A DNA stretch of 64,000 nt from Haloglomus salinum (GCF_024298825.1 NZ_CP101153.1:2170001-2234000), one strand, 5' to 3'; numbered from the stretch's first letter, positions 52,938-61,827 are shown. Numbers and translations are program-made. The notes: generated from the sequence alone by a model not told the origin.

Positions 52938-53906
52938 TCAGGCGGATGCGCGGGCGGTCTCGTAGTCGACCGTCGGAACCGGGAGGTCGTTCAGCAGGTC
53001 GCGGACGACCTCGTCCTTCCCGACGTTGTTGACGCGGGCGTCGGCCGTGAGGACCAGCCGGTGCGAGAGGACGGACGGGGCGATGGTCGTCACGTCGTCG
53101 GGCGTCGCGTAGCCGCGACCACGGATGGCCGCCAGGGACCGGGCCGCCTCGAACAGCCGCTGGGTGCCACGCGGGGAGACGCCGGCCTTCACGCGCTCGT
53201 CCTCGCGGGTCGCTCGCGAGAGGTCCGCGACGTACCGCCGGAGGTCACGCTCCATGTGGACCTGTTCGGGGCTCTGCTGGAGCTTCTCGGGCGCGCCCTC
53301 CGAGCAGACCCGCGACACCGTCGGGGACTGGTTCGTCCGGTCGGCCCGGCGGTCCAGCAGCTCGAGCTCGCCATCGTCGTCGGGGTAGCCCAGGCTCGTC
53401 TTGATGACGAAGCGGTCCTTCTGTGCTTCGGGCAGCGGGAAGGTCCCCTCCTGCTCGACGGGGTTCTGGGTGGCGATGACGAAGAACGGGTCCGGGAGGT
53501 CGTGAGTCTCCCCGTCGATGGTGACCTGTCCCTCCTCCATCGCTTCGAGCAGGGCCGCCTGTGTCTTCGGCGAGGCGCGGTTGATCTCGTCGGCCAGCAC
53601 GATGTTCGCGAAGATGGGGCCGGGATTGAACTCGAACTCGCGGGTCTGCTCGTTGAACACGTGCGTCCCGGTGACGTCGTTCGGGAGCAGGTCGGGTGTG
53701 AACTGGATGCGCGAGAACGAGAGACCGAGTGCTTTCGCGAAGCTCCGCGCCGTCAGGGTCTTGCCCGTCCCCGGGACATCCTCGAGCAGCACGTGCCCCC
53801 GCGAGACGAACCCCGTGAGGACGGTCTCGAGGACCTGCTCGTCCACGATGACCGCGTTGGATATCTCGTCGAGAATCCGGTCGCACTCCTGCTGGACCTT
53901 GTCCAT
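52938..53906 (-). CDS. MoxR-family AAA+ ATPase
   Basis: A 322-residue AAA+ protein: Walker A VPGTGKTLTARSFAKALG, Walker B LADEINRASPKTQAALLEAMEE, sensor 1 ATQNPVEQEGTFPLPEAQ and sensor-2-side SPRGTQRLFEAARSLA. MoxR proteins act as chaperones for vWA and DUF58 partners. GTTATTATCG (53931-53940), read on the minus strand, lies 24 bases before the start. It is close to, but divergent in orientation from, its presumed partner at 50022. Confidence 0.95.
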   Translation of the reverse strand: MDKVQQECDRILDEISNAVIVDEQVLETVLTGFVSRGHVLLEDVPGTGKTLTARSFAKALGLSFSRIQFTPDLLPNDVTGTHVFNEQTREFEFNPGPIFANIVLADEINRASPKTQAALLEAMEEGQVTIDGETHDLPDPFFVIATQNPVEQEGTFPLPEAQKDRFVIKTSLGYPDDDGELELLDRRADRTNQSPTVSRVCSEGAPEKLQQSPEQVHMERDLRRYVADLSRATREDERVKAGVSPRGTQRLFEAARSLAAIRGRGYATPDDVTTIAPSVLSHRLVLTADARVNNVGKDEVVRDLLNDLPVPTVDYETARASA

Positions 53907-53930
53907 GGCTGGACGAGGCCGTCAGTCTAG

Positions 53931-53940
53931 GTTATTATCG
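53931..53940 (-). promoter_or_regulatory. TATA-like box of moxR
   Basis: Minus-strand CGATAATAAC, 24 bases before the start at 53906. Confidence 0.5.
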
Positions 53941-54066
53941 GTCACGTAACCGGAACTCCTCCGTTCCACCTCGAACCTGCCCCCGACGACCGATACTCCG
54001 GGTGACTGTATCGGGACGGCGAATATCCCTCTGCGCCGGCGCTGTGGATACCGGGGTGAAAGGGAC

Positions 54067-54119
54067 GGGGATACTGACGGCGGCGGGGATACTGACGGCG
54101 GCGGCGGGGATACTGACGA
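54067..54119. repeat. Three direct copies of GGGGATACTGACGGCGGC
   Basis: Units start at 54067, 54085 and 54106 (periods 18 and 21), with the last unit diverging at its end. Located between moxR and the repeat-rich surface protein. Confidence 0.8.
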
Positions 54120-54264
54120 CGGGTCCCGAGTCCGACCGAACGGTGACGACGAGCTAACCAACTGCGGGTCGGGCGGCCCTCGGCGGCGGTACGCCAGCGG
54201 GCTATAACCGGTCTCCCGGTCACCCCCGGGGATTTATGCCAACTACTCCGGCTGCCCGGAATGC

Positions 54265-54290
54265 TTTATACAGGGCGTTAGACGCCCGTT
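54265..54290 (+). promoter_or_regulatory. TATA box followed by a perfect hairpin
   Basis: TTTATA at 54265-54270, then GGGCGT (54273-54278), loop TAG, ACGCCC (54282-54287), then GTTTT. The hairpin lies where transcription of the gene at 54357 should begin, so it may be an operator or attenuator. Confidence 0.45.
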
Positions 54291-54356
54291 TTCGGCATTA
54301 CCTTGCCCATAACTACCCCTGTGTCTCTTCCACGTACGGGACGCGATTACACACAA

Positions 54357-55550
54357 ATGACACGAACGATAAACAGCATCGCGATGGCGACCGCCCTGGT
54401 CCTCTCGGCAGCCCTCGTGGGTGTCTTCGCGACGGCACCCCCGGCAGTCGGGACCGCCGACGCGACGACCAGTAGCACGTCGCCGCACGGTGCGGATGCG
54501 AACTTCACGACCCGTCTGGACAACAACGCCCCCGGAGTCACGACGGCGAACGAGTACTACGCCTCGGGGCTCCGCAAGGACATGCAGGCGATGCACACCA
54601 TCGTGCTCACGTCCGAAGCGTTCCAGTTCGACAGCTGTAGTTCCTCCCAGGTTCGGGCCTTCGGTATCGACCGGGGCAACGACGACCCCGGCACACAGAC
54701 CGACGAGAGTCTGCTCTCGGCGTACAAGAGCATCTCCTTCGAGAAACACCAGATAACGGTGAAGTTCTACAAGGAGGACCAGCTCGCCGGCGGGCCGGTC
54801 GGCGTGAAGTCCGCCGACCAGATCGTCGCCCGCGGGGACAACTGTATCCAGAACCCCAGCGAGCCCGGCTGGTACCAGATCAACGGCAAGATCAACGGCA
54901 GCACGAACGGCGACACCACGACGGACTTCTCGCAGGACACCACCAGTCACTACATCCCTGTCTGCGACTGTGAGAACCGACAGGAGGCCGAGGAGAAACT
55001 CGGCCCGCCGCCGAGCAGTGACGGCGGCGGTGAGTCGACGGCGACTCCGACCGAGAGCGGTGACGGCGGTGAATCGACGGCGACTCCGACCGAGAGCGGC
55101 GGCGGCGAGTCGACGGCGACTCCGACCGAGAGCGGTGACGGCGGCGAGTCGACGGCGACTCCGACCGAGAGCGGTGACGGCGGCGAGTCGACGGCGACTC
55201 CGACCGAGAGCGGTGACGGCGGTGAATCGACGGCGACTCCGACCGACAGCAACAGGCAAGGTCAGGGAACGACCACCGGCACGAGTACGTCCACGGGCAA
55301 CACCACCGGGACGGCGAACGCGACCTCGACCGGGAACACCACCGGGACGGCGAACGCGACCTCGACCGGGAACACCACCGGGACGGCGAACGCGACCTCG
55401 ACCGGAAACGGCGGTGGCTTCACAGATGGCGGCTCGCAGAACGACACGCCATCACCCACCAACTCCGGCGGTCAGCCCGGCTTCGGCCTCGCGGCGGCGT
55501 TCGGTGCGCTCGCCCTCGCCGGTCTGCTCGCTCGCCGGCAGCGTAACTGA
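54357..55550 (+). CDS. PGF-CTERM surface protein with two families of short repeats
   Basis: A 397-residue exported protein. Signal peptide (ALVLSAALVGVFA), an unrecognised 190-residue domain with paired Cys (DSCSSSQ, DNCIQN, PVCDCEN), then six copies of a 13-residue unit around GGESTATPTES, three copies of the 12-residue unit NTTGTANATSTG and a PGF-CTERM end (GQPGFGLAAAFGALALAGLLARRQ). Each 12-residue unit has two N-x-T sites, so the stalk is likely heavily N-glycosylated. TTTATA (54265-54270) and a hairpin lie upstream. Confidence 0.88.
   Translation: MTRTINSIAMATALVLSAALVGVFATAPPAVGTADATTSSTSPHGADANFTTRLDNNAPGVTTANEYYASGLRKDMQAMHTIVLTSEAFQFDSCSSSQVRAFGIDRGNDDPGTQTDESLLSAYKSISFEKHQITVKFYKEDQLAGGPVGVKSADQIVARGDNCIQNPSEPGWYQINGKINGSTNGDTTTDFSQDTTSHYIPVCDCENRQEAEEKLGPPPSSDGGGESTATPTESGDGGESTATPTESGGGESTATPTESGDGGESTATPTESGDGGESTATPTESGDGGESTATPTDSNRQGQGTTTGTSTSTGNTTGTANATSTGNTTGTANATSTGNTTGTANATSTGNGGGFTDGGSQNDTPSPTNSGGQPGFGLAAAFGALALAGLLARRQRN
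55021..55250 (+). repeat. Six copies of a 39-base repeat (ESTATPTESGDGG)
   Basis: In-frame tandem units inside the PGF-CTERM gene; one unit is shortened by a codon. Confidence 0.85.
55299..55406 (+). repeat. Three copies of a 36-base repeat (NTTGTANATSTG)
   Basis: Units at 55299, 55335 and 55371, nearly identical in DNA; each codes two N-x-T glycosylation sites. Confidence 0.9.
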
Positions 55551-56038
55551 CTCCTGACCCACACGCTGAGCGACGCTCCCTTCTTTTCGCGTCACGTCGC
55601 TGAGCCACGCGGTCGGTGGTCGGATCCTCACACGGGCCGGTCTCGTCCTGCCCGGCGACGTCATGTCGACACCCACCGCGATATCGTCCCGCTGGGGTGG
55701 TTTACCCTCCGAATAACTACACACGTGGCCGGTGTACCGACGGATGGCGCTCGGCAGCGAGCGTCACTGGCTGTCTGCGCCCGACGCGACCGCGTCTCCG
55801 CGTTCGCCCGGGTGCACCGACCCCCCCCACCCCACACCACCACACCGCCACCACCACCACCACAGCACGGTGTGGTTCCCCCGGCAGTGCCCCCCCGCTG
55901 CCGGGTTCTACTTCGACGCCCGACGGGCCTACCCACCGACCGGGTGTCGCGTGTCCTGCGACGCCACAGAACGCTCGTTCTGCCGGTTACGACGGCCATA
56001 ACTACCAGTCCCGACCGGATAGTCCGGTCCAGATACAG
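55551..56038. other. Intergenic stretch before the second Hsp70
   Basis: 488 bases. It contains the poly-C/CCA tract and the motif ATAACTAC at about 55711 and 55999; the second lies about 35 bases before the Hsp70 start. Reading frames here are His/Pro-rich and not credible. Confidence 0.55.
55821..55865 (+). repeat. Poly-C and CCA simple sequence
   Basis: Eight C at 55821-55828 followed by CCA-rich repeats, in the gap before the second Hsp70 gene. Slippage-prone, no coding signal. Confidence 0.75.
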
Positions 56039-57556
56039 ATGACCCGAGGCCACGCCGTCGGCATCGACTTCGGGACGACCAACAGCGTCGTCGCACACGG
56101 GACCGTCGCCACGGCCGGAGTGCTCTCCGGTCCGTCCGGGGACCCGCTCCTGCCGTCGGTCGTCTCGCTCACCGACGACGGGGCGCTGGTCGGCCGCGAG
56201 GCGACAGAACGGGCGGCAGAGCGCCCGGCCGAGACGGTGGCGGGCATCAAGCGCCACCTCGGCGAGGAACACACCGGCGTGACCGCCCCGGACGGGACCG
56301 AGTACACGCCCGAACAGATCGCCGCACTCGTCTTCTCGCGGCTCCGGGGGCGCGCGGAGGCCGCCCTCGAGGGACCGGTCACCGACGCCGTCGTGACGGT
56401 GCCGGCGTACTTCGGCCACCGCCAGCGCACGGCCGTCCGCCGGGCCGCCGAGATTGCCGGGCTGGACGTCCGTCGTCTCCTCAGCGAGCCGACCGCCGCC
56501 TGTCTCGCCTACGGGGTCGGCGCCGCCGACGGGAGCGAGGCCGAACTGGTCCTCGTCTACGACCTCGGCGGCGGGACGTTCGACGTCTCGCTGGTCGACG
56601 TCAGCGGCGGCGTCTACGACGTGCTCGCCTCGAAGGGCGACACGCGGCTCGGGGGCAACGACTGGGACGACCGCATCATCGAGTGGTATCGCTCGCAGCT
56701 CGATTCGTCGGCGACCGAGACGCCCCGGACCAGCGCGCGCCTGCGCAAACTCGCGAAGCGGGCCCGCCACGACCTGACTCACCACGAGTCGACGACGGTC
56801 GAACTCCCGGCGCTCGGGATGAACGACCCGGCCGAGGCGACGCTCACGCGCGAGACCCTCGACGACCTGACCGGCGACCTCGTCGAGCGGACGCTCGACA
56901 TCTGCGACGACGTGCTGGCCTCGGCCGGCCGGAACCCGTGGTCCATCGACCGACTCCTCCTGGTCGGCGGCGCGACCCGGATGCCACAGATTCGCGAGGC
57001 CGTCTACGACTTCTTCGGCGACGTCCCCTCCGAGGACGTCGACCCCGACCAGGTGGTCGCGACCGGCGCCGCCATCCAGGCCAGCATCATCCACGACGGG
57101 CCCGAGACGAACGACGAGCAGGACGCCGTGATGGTCGACGTGGCGCCGCGGCCGCTCGGGGTCGAGACGATGGTCGACGACGAGGCGGGCTACTTCTCGC
57201 CAGTCATCGAGGCCCAGACCTCCATCCCGGCCTCGCGGACACGCCACTACCGGACCGTGCGTGACGACCAGCGCTCGGTCTCCGTCCGCGTCTACAGCGG
57301 CGAGGCCGAGCGCGTCGCGGACAACGAGTACCTCGGCTCGTTCGTGCTCCGGGGGCTGCCGAAGGCCCCGGCGGGCGAGGTCGGTGTCGACGTGACGTTC
57401 ACGGTCACCGAGAACGGCCTGCTGGAGGTGGAAGCCGCCGAGAACGAGACGGGCCGGGCCGTCGACGTGACCATCGAGTCGCCGTTCGACGGGCCCGACG
57501 GCGAGGTCCGAAAGGCCCGCGAACAGCTGCCGGCCCTCGAGCACGCCGATGCGTGA
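56039..57556 (+). CDS. Hsp70 family chaperone, lid-less, paired with membrane J protein
   Basis: A 505-residue Hsp70 with all nucleotide motifs intact: GIDFGTTNSVV, VYDLGGGTFDVSL and LLVGGATRMPQ. The beta substrate domain is present (RPLGVETMV, GLPKAPAGE) but the helical lid is reduced to a short tail. It is more distant from the three Hsp70s at 6500-12333 than those are from each other. It overlaps the J-protein gene by eight bases, so the two form a dedicated pair. Confidence 0.92.
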   Translation: MTRGHAVGIDFGTTNSVVAHGTVATAGVLSGPSGDPLLPSVVSLTDDGALVGREATERAAERPAETVAGIKRHLGEEHTGVTAPDGTEYTPEQIAALVFSRLRGRAEAALEGPVTDAVVTVPAYFGHRQRTAVRRAAEIAGLDVRRLLSEPTAACLAYGVGAADGSEAELVLVYDLGGGTFDVSLVDVSGGVYDVLASKGDTRLGGNDWDDRIIEWYRSQLDSSATETPRTSARLRKLAKRARHDLTHHESTTVELPALGMNDPAEATLTRETLDDLTGDLVERTLDICDDVLASAGRNPWSIDRLLLVGGATRMPQIREAVYDFFGDVPSEDVDPDQVVATGAAIQASIIHDGPETNDEQDAVMVDVAPRPLGVETMVDDEAGYFSPVIEAQTSIPASRTRHYRTVRDDQRSVSVRVYSGEAERVADNEYLGSFVLRGLPKAPAGEVGVDVTFTVTENGLLEVEAAENETGRAVDVTIESPFDGPDGEVRKAREQLPALEHADA

Positions 57557-58604
57557 GGATGCGACGTTCTACGAGGTTCTGGGCGTCGACGCCGACGCCA
57601 GTACCGGGACCATCGAGGACGCCTACCGCGAGAAGGCCAGGGAGTACCATCCGGACGTGAGCGACCGGCCGAACGCCCGCGAGGAGTTCCAGCGTATCAA
57701 CCGGGCTCGCGAGGTCCTCACCGACTCGACCGAGCGCGCGCGTTACGACCGCCTCGGGCACGAGACGTACCTCGACCGCCAGCGCCGCGGACAGCCCACG
57801 GCCGACGACACGGACGCCGGTGACCCCCCGCCCCAGCGGCGCGAGTCGGCCGCGAGCGGGGCAACCGAGGCCAGCCACCGGACCCGCCGGACCAGAACGG
57901 GGGGTGGGGCGGCCGACGGCCGCTCGGAACGACCGGGCGCAGCCGGGTCTGCCCGGTCGGGGGCGGACACGGTGGACGAGCGCCGCGCGCGCGGCGCCTC
58001 GGGCGGGACGACACCGGGGTGGTTCGCGCTCCACGAGGTGCTCTCGGCGGCGGCACTGCTGGCGGCCGCTGGCGGTGTCGTGGTGGGTGCGGCCCTCCTC
58101 GGCGGGACGCTGTCCGGACCGACGAACGTGCGACTGTTCCTCGTCGGGTGCTGGACGGTGGTCGCGGTCCTCGCGGGAACGCTCGCCGCGCGGAGCGGCC
58201 CGGCGCTCCCGGACGACGTCGTTCGGGTCCACGCGCTCCCGCTCGCGCTGTTCGTGAGTGCCTGGTACCTCCGCCGGGTCGACGGGGGGGACCTGCTCGT
58301 CGGTGGGCTCCTCGCGTACGGGGCGTTCGCCGCGCTGTTCCGGACCTCGGCGCTGGTTGGGCGGGACAGGGGGTCGACGCTCCGCCCGGCGCTCGTCTGG
58401 TTCCTCGGGACGGCGCCGGCCGTGCTGGTACTCTCCGCGTCGCGGGTCCCGGTTCCTGGACGGGTCGCCCCCGTCCCCACCAGGGAACTCGGCAGCGGAG
58501 TGGGTGGCCTCGCCCCCACGGTGGCAGTGGCGCTCGCGCTCGGGGCGCCCGTCGCCGTCGCGCTCGGCTACGCGTTCGTGCGACTGGGTCGGGCGCTGGT
58601 CTGA
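57549..58604 (+). CDS. Membrane-anchored J-domain protein
   Basis: A 351-residue protein with a true J domain at residues 7-70: YEVLGVDADA, helix II to EYHPDVSD with HPD at 34-36, FQRINRAREVL. A 90-residue Arg/Thr/Gly-rich linker follows, then about six membrane helices (ALHEVLSAAALLAAAGG, LFLVGCWTVVAVLAG). It would bring the Hsp70 at 56039 to the membrane. The eight-base overlap with that gene shows co-translation. Confidence 0.9.
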   Translation: MREDATFYEVLGVDADASTGTIEDAYREKAREYHPDVSDRPNAREEFQRINRAREVLTDSTERARYDRLGHETYLDRQRRGQPTADDTDAGDPPPQRRESAASGATEASHRTRRTRTGGGAADGRSERPGAAGSARSGADTVDERRARGASGGTTPGWFALHEVLSAAALLAAAGGVVVGAALLGGTLSGPTNVRLFLVGCWTVVAVLAGTLAARSGPALPDDVVRVHALPLALFVSAWYLRRVDGGDLLVGGLLAYGAFAALFRTSALVGRDRGSTLRPALVWFLGTAPAVLVLSASRVPVPGRVAPVPTRELGSGVGGLAPTVAVALALGAPVAVALGYAFVRLGRALV

Positions 58605-58875
58605 GTCTCGGGCGGACCGCGACCCGCCCAGAACGGTACGCTGCAGTCTCGTTCGGGTGCGCAACCATCCACGGCGAGCGGTGAGGTTCCGCCGTGGGAC
58701 TGTTCGCACGGGTGTGCCCACGGCGGGCGGAGACCGTGTGGACCTGAGGGGCGCCCGGTGGACGGAGTGCGGCGTGCGGGACACCGTCGGTCAGGTCGCA
58801 GGCGGGTGGCCGGGAGAATGTGAGTCAGCGTCGGGCCGCGTCTTCAGGCGCGGGAGGAGGTCGATCGACCGCCTC

Positions 58876-59760
58876 CTAGAGCCCGATGGGGTTCAGGATG
58901 GGGTCGAGCGGTGACGTCGGCGCCGGTGTCGGTGTCGAGGTACTCGGTGGTGTCGGCGTCCCGCCGTCGTCCGGCAGGAGCGGCAGCCCACCGTCATCCG
59001 GCGGGGTCGGCGTTCCCTCCGGCAGGGTCGGTTCCGGCGTCGGTGTGGGCGTCGGTGTGGGCGTCGGTGTGGGTGTCGGGTTGGGCGTCGGTGTGGGGCT
59101 CGAGGTGGGCGTCGGGGTAGATGCCGGGGTCGGGGTTGGAGTCGGCGTCGGTGAGTCGGTCGCCGTCGCAGTCGGCGAGGCCGTCCCCGTCGGGGATGGT
59201 GTTCCCGTCGGTGTGGCTGTCGCCGTCCCCGTCGCCGTGGGTGTGTTCGTCGCGGTCGGCGAGGCCGTGCCGGTCGCCGTGCCGTTGGCCGTCGCGTTGG
59301 CCGTGCCGTTCGGGGTGGGTGTCGGGGTCGCGGTGGCGTTCGGTGCGGCCGCGCCACCGCCGCTGCCGCCGGTGCCACTACCTGTGCCCGCGCCGTCCGA
59401 GAGGGTGAACAGGTTGAACGGGCCGACCCACGGGCCGGCGAGCGCGAGCAGGGCGAAGAACACGACGGCCGCGAGGACGGCGAGGACGGGGAGCAGCGGC
59501 CCGTCCCCGTCGAAGAGCCGCTCCTCGACCGCCGCGAGCCCCGCGATGCCGGTCGCTGTGCCGGCTGCACTGCCGGCCGCCCCACCGCCCCCCGAACTGG
59601 CTGGTTCGGCCGGCGCCTCCTCCATCAGGTCCGGCTCGGTGGTGTCGCCGCTGGCGAGCCAGCCCTCGAAGTCGAAGCCGTCGACCTCGAACGGCTCCTC
59701 GTTGGCGGCGGGCTCCTCGTCCCCGCCGGGAAGCCAGTCCGCCACGGTTACCCCCTCCAT
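58876..59760 (-). CDS. Membrane protein with long Thr/Pro-rich tail
   Basis: A 294-residue protein: an acidic cytosolic N-terminus (DWLPGGDEEPA, FDFEGWLASGD), a membrane segment (LLPVLAVLAAVVFFALLALAG) and about 165 residues of Thr, Pro, Ala and Ser with N-x-T sites. It lacks the C-terminal hydrophobic end of the similar proteins at 42101 and 44732. It lies convergent with the Hsp70/J pair and may be a client or partner. No family recognised. Confidence 0.7.
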   Translation of the reverse strand: MEGVTVADWLPGGDEEPAANEEPFEVDGFDFEGWLASGDTTEPDLMEEAPAEPASSGGGGAAGSAAGTATGIAGLAAVEERLFDGDGPLLPVLAVLAAVVFFALLALAGPWVGPFNLFTLSDGAGTGSGTGGSGGGAAAPNATATPTPTPNGTANATANGTATGTASPTATNTPTATGTATATPTGTPSPTGTASPTATATDSPTPTPTPTPASTPTPTSSPTPTPNPTPTPTPTPTPTPTPEPTLPEGTPTPPDDGGLPLLPDDGGTPTPPSTSTPTPAPTSPLDPILNPIGL

Positions 59761-60074
59761 CTCCGGCGGGCCGGCTGCCCCGCTGACGGTCGACGAGTGG
59801 TTCCCCCGGTGAGGTGTATCAGGTCTCCAATATTTTGCACGCGTACAACCAGTCGCCGGAACCGTTTGCTTATGCTCCGGGTATGGCCTCGAAACGGTTC
59901 GGGTAATCGTTCATACCCTTTTTGTACCGGGGGTGTGCCACCGGTCGCCGGTCCCGCCGGCCGACCAGCCTGTCATCCGACTCCGACAGGCCACTTTCTA
60001 CGGGGTAACTCGACCCGCTTACCTATATGTAAGATAGAGTATATGTCTGGCGACGGTGTTGGTTCGGATACGAG
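59761..60074. other. Divergent intergenic stretch before the Tat hydrolase
   Basis: 314 bases with several AT-rich elements (AATATTTTG near 59830, CTATATG and GTATATG at 60020-60045) and an AACCGTTT/AAACGGTT inverted pair at 59860-59867 and 59892-59899. It holds the promoters of both flanking genes. Confidence 0.5.
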
Positions 60075-61700
60075 ATGCGCGACACACCCACCACCACGGA
60101 CCCAACCGGCACCGCGGACGCGAGCAGCGAGAACTCCGGCCTCTCCCGCCGGAGCTTCGTGAAGGCGGCCGGCATCGTCGGCCTCGGCACCGCCGCCCTC
60201 TCCAGCAGCGCTTCGCCGGCCCGTGCCGCCCCGAGCTCCGACTACACCATCTTCGAGAACACCGTCCACGAGCAGCCCGTTCACGTCTACGAGGCCGCGC
60301 GCGACGGCCCGACCACGCTGGTCGTCGGTGGCATCCACGGCGACGAACAGGCCGGCTATCGTGCGGCCGACCAGATCGCCGACTGGACCGTCGACCGCGG
60401 GAAGCTCGTGGTCGTCCCCCGGGCGAACCCGCAGGCCATCGCCGCCGACCACCGCCCGTGGAGCAACGACCTCAACCGGCAGTTCCCGCCGACGGACGAG
60501 GAGTGTTACTCCCGCCTGGCGCGAGGGCTCTGGGCTACCATCGAGTGGCACGACCCCGACTGGGTGTTCGACCTCCACTCCTCGCGTGGCATCTACAAGT
60601 CCGGCGACGGCGGCGTCGGGCAGGCGCTGTTCCCGACGTGGACGGACCCGTCGCGCTCCAGCGGGGAGCAGACGGTCGCGTCGCTCAACGCGGAGTTCGA
60701 CCTCTCGGGCGACATGGCCTACCGGATGGGCAACACGCTCGACGCCGACCGCGACCTGTTGATGCACCGGGTCGCGGGCGTCCTCGACCGACCGGGGTTC
60801 CTCTGTGAGTCGACCGAGAAGGCGTCGCTCGACGAGCAGGTCGCATGGCACCTGTTCACCGTCGAGCACGTGATGGCCCAGTACGGCCAGCACCGCGGTG
60901 TCGCCGGGCGCAGCGCCGACGGCCCGGTCGCGGAGCGGCGGACCATCTCCCTCGACGACCCGTGGGACTCGTACTCGCTCTCCGGGAACTACGAGCACCC
61001 GGTCGTGCTGGCACCGGCGCTCTCCTACGCCGGCCCGCAGCCGGCCCACAGCCGCGTCCGCAACGTCTCCCCCGACGGCTTCGAGGCGAGGGTCGAGGAG
61101 TGGCTCTACCAGAACGACGTTCATTACCCCGAGAGTGCCGGGATGCTGGCCCTCGAGGCGGGCTCGTACACCCTCTCCGACGGCCGCTGTGTCGAGGTCG
61201 GCACCACGACGGTCGGCCATCAGTTCGAGAGCGTCTCGTTCGGGTCCGACTTCGGGACGACGCCCGTGGTGCTGACCCAGAGCCAGACCGTCGACAGCGA
61301 CGGCGACCCCATCGTGACCCGGACCCACGACGTCTCGACGGCCGGGTTCGATGTCTGTGTCCAGGAGGAGGACGGCGAGGAGCACGGCGGCTACCACTCC
61401 CCCGAGACGGTCGCCTACGTCGCCATCGAACCGGGGCTCGGCGCCGTCAGTAACTGCGCCTCCGAGGCCGGGCGGACGACGGCCGACGAGAACTGGACCC
61501 GCATCGAGTTCGACCAGTCCTACGCGGACCCGGTGTTCCTCGCGTCGGTCGAGTCGTACGCGGGCTGGAACTCGGTCAGCGTCCGCTACCGCAACCTGAC
61601 CGGCTCCAGCGTGGAGGTCATGCTCGGTGAGGAGCAGAGCGCCGACGAGGAGCAGGGCCACGTCGACGAGTCCGTCGCCTACCTCGTCCTCGAGGGCTGA
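60075..61700 (+). CDS. Tat-exported zinc hydrolase, M14/aspartoacylase type, with C-terminal beta repeats
   Basis: A 541-residue protein with Tat signal (SRRSFVKAAG). The hydrolase core has the zinc ligands His88 and Glu91 in GGIHGDEQAG and His168 in FDLHSS, NDLNRQFP, and a likely catalytic Glu in CESTEKA, as in M14 carboxypeptidases and succinylglutamate desuccinylase/aspartoacylase. Residues about 300-541 are two similar beta domains (VVLAPALSYAG and VVLTQSQTV-type starts) that resemble carbohydrate-binding H-type lectin modules. Two ATAT-rich elements lie upstream at 60020-60045. Confidence 0.82.
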   Translation: MRDTPTTTDPTGTADASSENSGLSRRSFVKAAGIVGLGTAALSSSASPARAAPSSDYTIFENTVHEQPVHVYEAARDGPTTLVVGGIHGDEQAGYRAADQIADWTVDRGKLVVVPRANPQAIAADHRPWSNDLNRQFPPTDEECYSRLARGLWATIEWHDPDWVFDLHSSRGIYKSGDGGVGQALFPTWTDPSRSSGEQTVASLNAEFDLSGDMAYRMGNTLDADRDLLMHRVAGVLDRPGFLCESTEKASLDEQVAWHLFTVEHVMAQYGQHRGVAGRSADGPVAERRTISLDDPWDSYSLSGNYEHPVVLAPALSYAGPQPAHSRVRNVSPDGFEARVEEWLYQNDVHYPESAGMLALEAGSYTLSDGRCVEVGTTTVGHQFESVSFGSDFGTTPVVLTQSQTVDSDGDPIVTRTHDVSTAGFDVCVQEEDGEEHGGYHSPETVAYVAIEPGLGAVSNCASEAGRTTADENWTRIEFDQSYADPVFLASVESYAGWNSVSVRYRNLTGSSVEVMLGEEQSADEEQGHVDESVAYLVLEG

Positions 61701-61827
61701 GCCGCAGCGTCACGACCGTGGTGGGTCGAGGCCGCCTGGGGGCGGCCGCCAGTGCGTTTCGCTGTCGAACTGTTCTCGCTGCCCGTTTCCGTCGCTCTCG
61801 CGCCGTGCGAGTACCCGCTACTTCCCT

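Larger units (their letters stand above)
53907..54356. other. Intergenic stretch between moxR and the surface protein
   Basis: 450 bases with the moxR promoter, the 18-base direct repeats and the TATA/hairpin element described separately. No convincing gene; a 33-residue GTG frame over the repeats is probably chance. Confidence 0.6.

Noticed and set aside
54058-54156. GTG-started 33-residue frame over the 18-base repeats
   Set aside because: It only reads the tandem repeat (GILTAA) and has no promoter spacing or ribosome binding site.
55732-56001. His/Pro-rich reading frames over the poly-C/CCA tract
   Set aside because: They simply translate the simple-sequence repeat and have a composition unlike any neighbouring gene.
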